This document shows positions 27,050 through 35,903 of a DNA stretch of 64,000 bases, in pieces. Location of the stretch: assembly GCF_030540775.2 (NCBI RefSeq), contig NZ_CP141266.1, forward strand, positions 337,501 to 401,500, read 5' to 3'. The notes under the pieces were generated by a model. The model worked only from the letters and a program-made list of their open reading frames with translations, did not search any database and was not told the DNA's origin. Every line of letters starts with the position of its first letter. The stretch's first letter is position 1. The position numbers were made by a program, and so were the translations under genes. The DNA is from Flavivirga abyssicola. Lineage in GTDB: Bacteria > Bacteroidota > Bacteroidia > Flavobacteriales > Flavobacteriaceae.

Positions 27050-28903
27050 TTAGTTTTTTCCTATGAAAGTTGTGGTGTTTAATTTACTAATTTTATGTTC
27101 AACTGTCTCTCCGTTGGTCCAAGTTATTTTAACTTTTACTGGCTGGTTACTTGAGCCTAAGCCAAAATGAACCCTATTGTTAAAACTGAGAGAATATTGT
27201 GCTCCTGTTGAACCTATACGCCTTTGTTGAATATTTTTACCGGACTTGATTGTTACTAATGCGCCTAAAGCTGTTGCTTTTTTTGACGGTGCATCCCCTA
27301 CTTGCACTACGAGATAATTATTAGTTTTAGTAACATTATTTTCGAAAAGGTGCCATTTACCTCGTTCGTTTCCTATCACAACATCCACTTTACCATCATT
27401 ATTGAAATCTAAATTCTCAACAGCCATACCGATTGCTCCCAATTCTGTTGAAATGATATTATGTCCTTGCAATTTTTCAAAACCAGATTCCCCTTTATTC
27501 ATAAAAACGATTGCTTCGTTTTCGTTTACAAGGTTTCCTCTTGGTACAATTAAAATATCTTGAAAGCCATTATTATCAAAGTCCGCAACTGTTGCTGCAC
27601 TGGAATGTGCTTTAAATAGAAGGTTCATTTTTTTAGTAGCATCTTGAAACTTCTTTCCTTTATTTTCTAATAAAATGTCTGAAAGTCCTTCGGGATTGCC
27701 ATATTTGGGATAATCCTTTACACCTCTTACGATACCTGTTGCAGGTGCCCAAAGAAACCCTGCTATTTTCCATTTTTTATTCCCTACATAACCAATATAC
27801 CAACCTTTCTTTTCTTTATAATTTGCATTGTCTGGAAATCCTAGGGCATCACTATTTACTAATCTTATATTTTTTCCAGAATGGGTTTCTCCTTCAAACT
27901 CATAATCGTAAGATGCTTCTCCAATATAAAAAGTATCGTTATTGGGCCATTGTGACTGAAAATTTTCCATTTGAAGTACATCACCGGTTTCGATGTCATC
28001 AAAATTAAACTCGCCCCGTTTTGTATAAAAACCTAATGTTTTAGATTCTTTATTAAAAAAGGTCTCACCTGTTTCAAAATCTAATCCTCTTGTAAAATAT
28101 AAATCGAAATCCCCATCATTATCATAATCAATTTCTACAACTCCTGTAACTTCATCAATACTTCTAGGAAGTACTTTTTTACTAACATCTTCAAAAGTAA
28201 AGCCTTCTCCTCCTTGATATATTTTCACATTACCATGACCATACATAACGATATCCATGACGTTATCTCCATTGAAATCGGTAAGCAATACTTTTTGACC
28301 ATCAATTTTACTGGCAGGAAGGGTAGAATTTAAAACCAACTCACCTCCATTATTTTCATAAAGATAGTTTTCGGTTTGTCCTTTTTTTGCGCCATCGGGA
28401 AATGCAAAATTTAACAAATCTAAATCACCGTCATTATCTATATCAACAAAACCAACTGTTCTACCACGCATTAGGGCTAATGGTTCTTTAAAGTCCCCCA
28501 TTGGTATAAATTCCCTACCAACAACGCGATACATTTTTGAATTTCGAGCATTACTACCGGAACCTCCTCCTCTGGACATTACAATTTCAATATTACCATC
28601 AAAATCAATATCTCCAGCAGAAACTCCGTGTAAATCTCCCATGATAACATCGTAAGGTTTAGCAAATTTGCCTTTGTTGTTCCAGCATACTTGAATACCA
28701 AATCCGTGGTCATTAATTAATAAATCTAAATAACCATCTTGGTCTAAATCAGCAACTACGGGAGCATCCCATTTTCTTAGGTTTTTTTCCTGCCTTGGGA
28801 ATTCTTTAAAAACTTCTTTAAAAGTTGTCGTCGTATTTTGGGCAATACTATGATTGCTTAACAAAATGCACAATAAAAAACAAAAAGTGAGTGTTTTTTT
28901 CAA
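27050..28903 (-). CDS. secreted FG-GAP/VCBS repeat protein with ASPIC/UnbV domain (copy 2), TTG start
   Basis: A 617-residue paralogue of the protein at 17416-19299. TTG at 28903 is chosen: MKKTLTFCFLLCILLSNHS is a good signal peptide ending SIAQ, no ATG is near, and an in-frame TAG lies 18 bp upstream. FG-GAP repeats include DLDQDGYLDLLI, DIDFDGNIEIVM, DIDNDGDLDLLN, DFNGDNVMDIVM, DYDNDGDFDLYF, DFDNNGFQDILIV and DFNNDGKVDVVI. The ASPIC/UnbV tail has RRIGSTGAQYSLSFNNRVHFGLG. Function is unknown. The gene follows the GH127 gene at 28992, from which it is separated by a terminator-like hairpin. Confidence 0.8.
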   Translation of the reverse strand: MKKTLTFCFLLCILLSNHSIAQNTTTTFKEVFKEFPRQEKNLRKWDAPVVADLDQDGYLDLLINDHGFGIQVCWNNKGKFAKPYDVIMGDLHGVSAGDIDFDGNIEIVMSRGGGSGSNARNSKMYRVVGREFIPMGDFKEPLALMRGRTVGFVDIDNDGDLDLLNFAFPDGAKKGQTENYLYENNGGELVLNSTLPASKIDGQKVLLTDFNGDNVMDIVMYGHGNVKIYQGGEGFTFEDVSKKVLPRSIDEVTGVVEIDYDNDGDFDLYFTRGLDFETGETFFNKESKTLGFYTKRGEFNFDDIETGDVLQMENFQSQWPNNDTFYIGEASYDYEFEGETHSGKNIRLVNSDALGFPDNANYKEKKGWYIGYVGNKKWKIAGFLWAPATGIVRGVKDYPKYGNPEGLSDILLENKGKKFQDATKKMNLLFKAHSSAATVADFDNNGFQDILIVPRGNLVNENEAIVFMNKGESGFEKLQGHNIISTELGAIGMAVENLDFNNDGKVDVVIGNERGKWHLFENNVTKTNNYLVVQVGDAPSKKATALGALVTIKSGKNIQQRRIGSTGAQYSLSFNNRVHFGLGSSNQPVKVKITWTNGETVEHKISKLNTTTFIGKN

Positions 28904-28942
28904 AATAATTATTTTAATCTAGATTAGTTGTTTAGATACTAA

Positions 28943-28983
28943 AAAATTACGCATAAAACGTTTCTTGTTTTACGCGTAATTTT
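28943..28983 (-). terminator. long hairpin between GH127 and FG-GAP genes
   Basis: AAAATTACGC-a-TAAAAC (28943-28959) pairs with GTTTTA-c-GCGTAATTTT (28967-28983) around a 7-base loop. It lies 9 bp after the GH127 stop, ends in T on the transcribed strand, and is 40 bp before the FG-GAP start. It probably ends or attenuates the unit 33944-28992. Confidence 0.75.
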
Positions 28984-28991
28984 AAATTCAT

Positions 28992-30965
28992 CTACCAAAT
29001 CACAGGCATAAAGACTGTCATTTCTGCTTGACCTCTGTTACTCCATGCGAAATACGGTACTAACTGTGTTTTATATGATTTTAATACGGGTTTAGTTACT
29101 GTGTGGTACATATCGTCATTTTTATCTTCTCTTAAAAGCAACTCAGTATTTACAACAGTTACACCACCTAAGAAATCTTCTTTATGTTCTGCTTCTAAGT
29201 TAGCATCTCCTTTAATATATACATCTAATATTGAAGTATCCTTTGGTAAATCCGGAGATTCAATACAGTACACTATGGGTCCTCTTTTAACAGCTATTTG
29301 ATTTCTTACTTCTTCAATTCTGTTGTGCCCTTCTAAACGCGTAACTTCCATTGGCATATCTAAGGTAATTGTATCTCCTGCAGACCATACACGCTCTATA
29401 TTTGCAAAAGTACCAGGGATAATAGCAATACCAGCATCTTCTCCATTTACTTTTAATGTACTACCAACTGCCCATTTAGGAATTCTAACTTTAATTTCGA
29501 AAGCAGAATCTTTACATTCATCTACCGTTATTTTCACTAATCCTTTCCAAGGGTATTCTGTATCTTGAGATAATTTTAATGAAGAACCATCCAGCATAGT
29601 AGTGTCCAAGTTATTTCCTCCAAATAATACTACTGCTACACCATTTTCAGATAAATTATAAGCCCATCCTGAACTTTTACATATGGTTCGTACTAAGTTT
29701 GGTGGGCAACAAAAGCATTCTAAATAAGGCTGTCTTACTGGGCTTTCTGTTACATCTTCATGCGAATCATAATTTCTAGAATTATTTACCATTCTTAATG
29801 GATTAGAATAGAAATAGTCTTCTCCTTCTATACCTATACCAGACAAACCACTATTATACAAAACTAATTCAATAATATCTGCATATCTAGATTCTTCCTT
29901 AATCCCCATCATTCTATTGCTAAACATAGCATTACATAGGTTTGCACAGGTTTCGTTGTAAGCTGTCATGTTTGGCATCATGTATGCATCAATGAAACCT
30001 TCTTCAATCATGTCTAAGCTAGTAGAAGCACCATAATGTGCTTGACCTACGGCTCCCGTAACATACATTTTTTTCCCGGTTACGTTTTCCCATAATTTAT
30101 CTAACGCATCAATAAGGGCTTTTTCTCCGGTTTCTGCATACACATCTGCGGCTCCTGCGTAGTAATATAAAGCTAATACTGCGTGACCTACGGCTTCTTC
30201 TGATTCTCTTAAAGGTGTTCTTTCTTGAACCATATCTCCAATAGGGTAACCTTCTGTTGTGGAATCATGTGTTATTTCATAAGTACCTCTTCTATTGATA
30301 AACTTTTCTGCAAGTTTTAAATATTTTTTATCTTTTACTGTTCTGTACAACTCCACCAGCCCCATAATTTGCGTTTGGTTGAACCCGAAACGCTGGTAAT
30401 GCTTAGTATCCGGCATAAAATAAGTGTAGAGTAAATCTGCCTGCTTAATAGCGATGTCTAAAAAGTTACGTTGTCCTGTTAAACGATAATGTACTGAACC
30501 CGCAATAAACAGATGCCCAAAGTTGTACATTTCATGGTATTTTCTATTCTCAAAGCGATCTGCACCATCGGTGATTTGTATGTGTGTATGAATATATCCA
30601 TCGTCTTCTTGTGCCCTTCCTATAATTTCGATGTATTCATCTAATTCTTTTAAAATAGATGCGTCTTTGGTAAGTCCATAAATATAGGTTTTGGCTTCCA
30701 TAAACTTAAAGAAATCACCATCGTGCCAATAAAACCCTTTGTGCTCTCCTTCTTTTTCTCCTGCTGCAATTTTAAAGTTATTTAATCCGTGACCAATATC
30801 TCCACACAGCACATCCCCCATATATGGAAGCATTTTGTCTTGTGCTGCTTTTACTTTTTCCGACCAAAAGCCTTTATCCCATTTACAGTCACCAAAATTG
30901 ATGCTCTTCAATTTCACATAAGGACTCTCTGAGGTATTTGTTATCGCTTTATTATGAGTACTCAT
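28992..30965 (-). CDS. GH127 family glycosidase, cytoplasmic form
   Basis: A 657-residue GH127 protein beginning MSTHNKAITNTSESPYVKLK with no signal peptide, so it should be cytoplasmic. E322 (in EEGF), E338 and C340 (in ETC), and C417, C419, C420 (in CFCC) match the acid/base, zinc ligands and nucleophile of HypBA1. It is clearly paralogous to the lipoprotein at 21172-23262 (shared HKGF-WHDGDF-K-MEA, RFGFNQTQIMGLVELYRT, HAVLALYYYAGAADVYAETGE). It probably splits disaccharides after import, with 3,6-anhydro-D-galactose as a likely product if the substrate is carrageenan. It begins 37 bp after the GH16 stop codon. Confidence 0.88.
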   Translation of the reverse strand: MSTHNKAITNTSESPYVKLKSINFGDCKWDKGFWSEKVKAAQDKMLPYMGDVLCGDIGHGLNNFKIAAGEKEGEHKGFYWHDGDFFKFMEAKTYIYGLTKDASILKELDEYIEIIGRAQEDDGYIHTHIQITDGADRFENRKYHEMYNFGHLFIAGSVHYRLTGQRNFLDIAIKQADLLYTYFMPDTKHYQRFGFNQTQIMGLVELYRTVKDKKYLKLAEKFINRRGTYEITHDSTTEGYPIGDMVQERTPLRESEEAVGHAVLALYYYAGAADVYAETGEKALIDALDKLWENVTGKKMYVTGAVGQAHYGASTSLDMIEEGFIDAYMMPNMTAYNETCANLCNAMFSNRMMGIKEESRYADIIELVLYNSGLSGIGIEGEDYFYSNPLRMVNNSRNYDSHEDVTESPVRQPYLECFCCPPNLVRTICKSSGWAYNLSENGVAVVLFGGNNLDTTMLDGSSLKLSQDTEYPWKGLVKITVDECKDSAFEIKVRIPKWAVGSTLKVNGEDAGIAIIPGTFANIERVWSAGDTITLDMPMEVTRLEGHNRIEEVRNQIAVKRGPIVYCIESPDLPKDTSILDVYIKGDANLEAEHKEDFLGGVTVVNTELLLREDKNDDMYHTVTKPVLKSYKTQLVPYFAWSNRGQAEMTVFMPVIW

Positions 30966-31001
30966 AAATTGTATTAATTCTATTATTTAATTTATTAGTT
31001 T

Positions 31002-32495
31002 TTATTTTTTCTTTTTAATTGAAATATCATCAATGAACAGTTTAGCGGCCTTAGTTTCCGGTAAATCTTCTTTACGGATTTCTATAACCATACCGTCAGT
31101 ATCTCCAGATACTTCTTGTCTAGAAAAATCAGTATTAACGTTTACCCATTGCTTTCTAGGCAACTCTTTTAAACCATTGAATACTAATTCTGTTTTTGGA
31201 TTCATTAAAGTCACATGAATTGAATCTGTAATTCTACCTTGATCTAACCAAACTTTAGCAGATAAGGTATAATCTCCTGCTGGAATATTTAAAGATCCTT
31301 CTGGTGCTTTGGCTACAACTTTATCAACTTCTAAATGTTCATTTTTCCCATATCCAGAGAACTTTAAACTTTCTACACCACTTGCGTAATGCCCTTCATG
31401 AATTTTTAAATACTTAGAAGAACCTTCATCAAAAATCCAGAATTTTTGATAATCGTTAGGGTTGGAATCTTCTGGTACCATATCTAATGGGCGTGGGTTT
31501 TCCTCAAATAATATTGGTCCTTCAAAGCCATAAAAAGCTCTATCTTTTACTAATAAATTGTCTGATGGTTTTTGCCATACTCGCATATATTCTACCTCAA
31601 AAGTTGCTGGTAATTCTTCTTTATGTGGCACGCCTAACCATTTAAAAATTTCTGAGTCCAACCAAACTTCCATCGGGTTGTTTAGTACCCAGTCTATTCC
31701 TAATTCGTCTTGGATAAAGCCATGAACAAATTTTCCATCTCTAAAAATTTTCAAATAATCCTCACCCCATTCTACTCCATAAATATGAAAATCGTCTGAA
31801 GTTGTATAGGGTACTGTTTCATCATAACCAAAAGCTTTAGTTGGTCTTACAGAAGGAGGACTCCAATCGTGTATAGCTGTTCTATTCGTATTATGGCTTA
31901 TTGATCCTTCTTTAGCTATTTTAGGAACTGCCAACTGTTCGTAAACATCTAATTCCTGCTCATAACCAATAGCCCAAAATGCTGCAGTCATAGCCGCTTT
32001 TGGTGCTTTTGATTTTACTTCCATATAGCCGTTTAAGAATCTTTTTTTACTTACAATAGCTGCTGTGGTTACTGGCAAAGGTTTTCCTTCATGGACTCCA
32101 TACGTATCCTTATGGGCGCCATCTGCATAGCTCTCTTTTGCAAAATTATAATCAGGCTCCCACTGGGTTACTATTTTTAACTTCCCATCTTCAACAATAA
32201 CATTATGAGGGGCATATTGAGAAGGGGCACGCCCTTTCCAGATATAGTAATCGCCATTTTGTCCTTCTACAAACCATTTGGTAGTGTCTATTGAAGTGCC
32301 TTCAAATTCGTCACTAATTTCTTCATTTAAAACCCATCCTCCTGTATTTTCTGGGTCTGAAAAAGGTAATGGACCATTATTTGTTACCGTTTTCTCTGTA
32401 ACTATTTTTTCTTCTTTTTTTTGTGTACAACTTATAGTAGAAAAAGTAAAAGCACTTAATATAAAAATAAGTAAATAGTTATTTGTATTGTTCAT
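31002..32495 (-). CDS. GH16 family endo-galactanase lipoprotein with C-terminal beta-sandwich
   Basis: A 497-residue lipoprotein (signal ending STISC). The GH16 domain spans about 42-310, with WKGRAPSQYAP near residue 86 and the catalytic motif ELDVYE (nucleophile E181, D183, acid/base E186). It ends VEYMRVWQK. Residues about 315-497 form a carbohydrate-binding-like jelly roll (FYGFEGPILFEENPRP, LKIHEGHYASGVESLKFSG, KLFIDDISIKKKK). Among GH16 groups it resembles the agarase, porphyranase and furcellaranase branch rather than laminarinases. It probably cuts beta-1,4 bonds in a red-algal galactan. It lies 6 bp after the sulfatase gene and before GH127 in one unit. Confidence 0.85.
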   Translation of the reverse strand: MNNTNNYLLIFILSAFTFSTISCTQKKEEKIVTEKTVTNNGPLPFSDPENTGGWVLNEEISDEFEGTSIDTTKWFVEGQNGDYYIWKGRAPSQYAPHNVIVEDGKLKIVTQWEPDYNFAKESYADGAHKDTYGVHEGKPLPVTTAAIVSKKRFLNGYMEVKSKAPKAAMTAAFWAIGYEQELDVYEQLAVPKIAKEGSISHNTNRTAIHDWSPPSVRPTKAFGYDETVPYTTSDDFHIYGVEWGEDYLKIFRDGKFVHGFIQDELGIDWVLNNPMEVWLDSEIFKWLGVPHKEELPATFEVEYMRVWQKPSDNLLVKDRAFYGFEGPILFEENPRPLDMVPEDSNPNDYQKFWIFDEGSSKYLKIHEGHYASGVESLKFSGYGKNEHLEVDKVVAKAPEGSLNIPAGDYTLSAKVWLDQGRITDSIHVTLMNPKTELVFNGLKELPRKQWVNVNTDFSRQEVSGDTDGMVIEIRKEDLPETKAAKLFIDDISIKKKK

Positions 32496-32501
32496 CCTGT
32501 T

Positions 32502-33944
32502 TTAGTTTTTTATTCTTGTTTTTATTGTGTACTGCTCCATTTCTTTTTTTACTAATTCTGGAGTTCTATAGCGATCCATTCGGTCTATATCATATTTTTC
32601 AAAACGTTGTTTTAACATCCACATTGGGCGTTCTAAAGTTAATTCCCATTCAAATAATTTTTTATACATACTTTTTAAACGCTCGGGATGTTTTGCTGCT
32701 AAATTATTCTCTTCGGTAAGATCTTTAGATACATCATATAGTTCAGCTGGTCTATCCGCAAAACGAATTAATTTCCAATCATTATTTCTGTATACTGCAC
32801 GTGTTTCTTTTTTCCAAAATAAATCTTCGTGTGGTCTTGCCTTGTTTAATCCGTTAACATAAGGCATTAGATTAACACCGTCTATATCTTTTAAATCTGC
32901 AACATCTCCGCCTCCAGCAGCATAAAATGTTGGTAATAAATCAAATGTACTCACTGGATAATTATAAACAGCTCCTCCTTTAATTTCACGAGGCCATTTC
33001 ATTAAAAACGGCACTCTTAAACCGCCTTCCAAATGATTTGATTTTGTTCCACTTAGTGGTAAATTTAATGATGCATTTTTATCTGTTGGTCCACCATTAT
33101 CATTAGAAAATATAATAATTGTGTTATCGTCTAACCCTAATTCTTTTAACTTATCTAATACTCTACCGCAAGCTCTATCAAGAGCTAATGTCATAGCTGC
33201 AACTTCTTTACGCTTACCTTTTAAATTAGGAAATTTATCTAAATCTTCCTGAGTCGCTTCCATTGGAGTATGTACTGCATTAAACGCTAAATAAATAAAA
33301 AAGGGATTGTCTTTATTTCTCTCTATAAACGATACTGCTTTATCGGCGAAAACATCTGTTGCGTAACCATCAGGTTCTTCAAAGTTTTCAAAATCGCGTT
33401 CCATTTTATTGTCATGGTGAATTCCTTCAAAATTTTTGTATCCAAAATAACTTCGAGCTCCGCCTCTAAAACCATAAAATTCATCAAAACCTCTTTTTAA
33501 AGGATGAAAACGATCTGCATTACCTAAATGCCATTTTCCATACATAGCATTTGTATACCCTAATTCTTTTAAATAATCTGCTATTGTTTTTTGATCTAAT
33601 GGAAGGCCCATATCATCTTCTAAATACTTTGAGTTTTCACTCATATAACCTGGCACATTGATTTCTTGATAACCAAAGCGTTGTTGGTATTTTCCAGTTA
33701 TTAGACCTGCTCTGGAAGGTCCACAAGTAGCATCTGTTACATAACCTTGTGTAAATCTTACTCCTTCTTCTGAAAGCTTATCCAAATTAGGGGTTTTCAT
33801 AACCTCACTCCCATGAAACCCGAAATCTGCATACCCTGCATCATCAGAAAACAAGAATATGATATTGGGTTTTTCTTGAGATATACAAGATACATGGCAA
33901 GACCATACTAACAGAAGAACAACAGTGTGTTTTAGCTTATTCAT
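32502..33944 (-). CDS. S1 family sulfatase
   Basis: A 480-residue exported sulfatase (signal peptide or lipoprotein, VSCISQ). Motifs: [15 protein letters not shown] (metal Asp pair near residue 34), formylglycine site CGPSR (C74) followed by [65 protein letters not shown] and [12 protein letters not shown]. It belongs to family S1 formylglycine sulfatases; the subfamily is not clear to me. It is the first gene of the unit sulfatase-GH16-GH127, with 6 bp to GH16. It likely desulfates galactan oligosaccharides in the periplasm before glycosidase action. Confidence 0.9.
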   Translation of the reverse strand: MNKLKHTVVLLLVWSCHVSCISQEKPNIIFLFSDDAGYADFGFHGSEVMKTPNLDKLSEEGVRFTQGYVTDATCGPSRAGLITGKYQQRFGYQEINVPGYMSENSKYLEDDMGLPLDQKTIADYLKELGYTNAMYGKWHLGNADRFHPLKRGFDEFYGFRGGARSYFGYKNFEGIHHDNKMERDFENFEEPDGYATDVFADKAVSFIERNKDNPFFIYLAFNAVHTPMEATQEDLDKFPNLKGKRKEVAAMTLALDRACGRVLDKLKELGLDDNTIIIFSNDNGGPTDKNASLNLPLSGTKSNHLEGGLRVPFLMKWPREIKGGAVYNYPVSTFDLLPTFYAAGGGDVADLKDIDGVNLMPYVNGLNKARPHEDLFWKKETRAVYRNNDWKLIRFADRPAELYDVSKDLTEENNLAAKHPERLKSMYKKLFEWELTLERPMWMLKQRFEKYDIDRMDRYRTPELVKKEMEQYTIKTRIKN

Positions 33945-34088
33945 AAATTAACCTAATTCAAAATTGGATACAATAAAACTTAATTTAAAGGTAGCTAAAG
34001 GTAATTTGTTTTGACAAACTTTACTAATACTTAAATAACCTGTTTTAATCTTTAATTACCTTAAATTCTATGGTTAGAAACTGAAAAT

Positions 34089-34123
34089 AATAAAGTCGTA
34101 AACGTTGAGTTCACGACTTTATT
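34089..34123 (-). terminator. terminator after the SusCD/glycan-binding operon
   Basis: AATAAAGTCGT (34089-34099) pairs perfectly with ACGACTTTATT (34113-34123), with a 13-base loop, 32 bp beyond the stop codon at 34155. It separates this operon from the sulfatase gene starting at 33944. Confidence 0.75.
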
Positions 34124-34154
34124 AAACTTAAAAAACTAACTAAAAAATTATAAA

Positions 34155-35891
34155 TTATCTACTTTCTACTGCTATTACTTTAAAGTTATCAATATAAAAA
34201 GTTTGCCTTCCGGTTATCGCTGCATTTTCATTATTATCTCTAAAATTAAATACGGCATTTCCAGTAATACCACCTGAACCTAAGGTTATATTGCGTTTCA
34301 CCGTGAACCATTCTCCTGTTGCAGGAGGGTTAAAATTCATTACTTCAATTTCTGATGTGGCTCCAAATATTCTAGTGAAAAGACCTGCAAACGTAGTTCC
34401 TGGCTCATAATATAAGTCATAAGTCAATTGGTATTCTCCAGCAGGAATATCTGCATTTCTAAATAAAATATTGCTTAACCCTATAAAACCAATTCCTGTT
34501 TCATAAGGTAGTATAGCATTAAATTTCATAGAAGCACTACCATCACTTGCTCTTTCTGTTGACCTGTCCAAGAACGGTGTACCATCTGTATTCTGAGCAT
34601 TTACTAATTGGTTACCATTTCCAATAAAAAGTCTATACCCGTCTGCATTTGCCCATCTAGCATTACTAGCTGGGTTTTCAAAACTTGGATTAACGTTACC
34701 AGTCAATAAATTAATAAATAAGGGCTCAACAACCGCATCTGTAAAAGGAGTCAATATTCTTTCATCAATAGAAGTTATTGCACTTCCACTATAAGATAAA
34801 GTGATCGTATCACTATTAAGTACTGGTTCGGCTAAAACAAGTTCTATCATGGTTTCATCAACGCTACTTACTTCTGCTGATACAACATCGATATCTAAAT
34901 TTATAGCGCCATTAACTACATTTACTGAGAAATCATTTTCTAAATCTGTAAAAGATTCTAATACACCATTAACTCTAAATGCTATTATTTTAGTACCAGG
35001 TTCGCTGCTGTTATCATTAAGAGCAAAAGCATTTCCATTAATTACAAAAGGTTTTGTTGATGGTATTACATTAATAATGAATGGTAAGGCTTTGGTTTGC
35101 TCAGAATATCTTAAGCTTTGTCTAATATTGTCACGCATACTTGTAATAGTTACCAAATAATCTCCGGTTCTGTTATAAGTTACTTCTTCTTCTTCTTCTT
35201 CACTTGTATCTGGTTGTCCTCCATCGAAATTCCAGGTTCTTCCACTTGGTCTACCAATAGTAGTTAAATCTTTGAAATCCAATCTAGATCCAGCTTCAAT
35301 AGTAATAGTAGTAAAACCACTCGTGTCATTTATAGATGGATTTTGATCTGCAGCAAGAAGATACGTTTCCAGAGTTTCCTCATCAAATATAGATGCTTCA
35401 GCATTTAAATAGTTATAAACATCATATTGGAAAACAGTAGTTAGTTCCCATAGCCCATCTGTTGTTTGTACTGCATCGTTTCCTAATAAGCTTACCTCTT
35501 CTTTAAACCTATTTTTTAAAGTCACTGTTGTTTCACCAGCTTTTTGGAATAGTACATTTGCTATATCTTTTCCGTTACTACTTCCTAATTCTGGATCTAT
35601 AAAATCAGCAAGATTTAAACTATCTTTTCTGGTAAAATCTGGCATTAAAAAGCGAGAGCCTTCTTCAATCATCCAAGATCTAGAAACAACACCTTGCGAA
35701 ACATCGGAAAGTGAACTAAAGTCATTAATAGAAATAGGAATCGTATTGCCAATATTATTTTCCGATAAATTAAATACATCTGGTGTAAACAATTGTGGCT
35801 TTGAAAAATCAGAAGGTTGATCATAGTCATCAATGTTACAACTTATAAGTGCGACTATTAATAATAAAATAATTAAACTATATTTTTTCAT
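34155..35891 (-). CDS. surface glycan-binding lipoprotein with PKD-like and Ig-like domains
   Basis: A 578-residue lipoprotein (signal ending ALISC). It has a PKD-like region about 165-260 (SRLDFKDLTTIGRPSGRTWNF, GDYLVTITSM) with a run of six glutamates, then a SwmB/Ig-like strand region about 275-385 (VNGVLESFTDL, LNSDTITLSYSG), and a C-terminal jelly roll about 395-578 (NPSFENPASNARWANADGY, AGEYQLTYDLYYEPG, QTFYIDNFKVIAV). It follows SusD by 12 bp, in the position of SusE/SGBP proteins, so surface glycan capture is the likely role. Sequence similarity to SusE is absent, so the ligand is unknown. Confidence 0.72.
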   Translation of the reverse strand: MKKYSLIILLLIVALISCNIDDYDQPSDFSKPQLFTPDVFNLSENNIGNTIPISINDFSSLSDVSQGVVSRSWMIEEGSRFLMPDFTRKDSLNLADFIDPELGSSNGKDIANVLFQKAGETTVTLKNRFKEEVSLLGNDAVQTTDGLWELTTVFQYDVYNYLNAEASIFDEETLETYLLAADQNPSINDTSGFTTITIEAGSRLDFKDLTTIGRPSGRTWNFDGGQPDTSEEEEEEVTYNRTGDYLVTITSMRDNIRQSLRYSEQTKALPFIINVIPSTKPFVINGNAFALNDNSSEPGTKIIAFRVNGVLESFTDLENDFSVNVVNGAINLDIDVVSAEVSSVDETMIELVLAEPVLNSDTITLSYSGSAITSIDERILTPFTDAVVEPLFINLLTGNVNPSFENPASNARWANADGYRLFIGNGNQLVNAQNTDGTPFLDRSTERASDGSASMKFNAILPYETGIGFIGLSNILFRNADIPAGEYQLTYDLYYEPGTTFAGLFTRIFGATSEIEVMNFNPPATGEWFTVKRNITLGSGGITGNAVFNFRDNNENAAITGRQTFYIDNFKVIAVESR

Positions 35892-35903
35892 GATCTCTAT
35901 ATT

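Noticed and set aside
35160-35230. Glu-rich tract suggesting a frameshift or repeat expansion
   Set aside because: The frame continues with good PKD-like sequence on both sides, so it is a low-complexity loop rather than a break.
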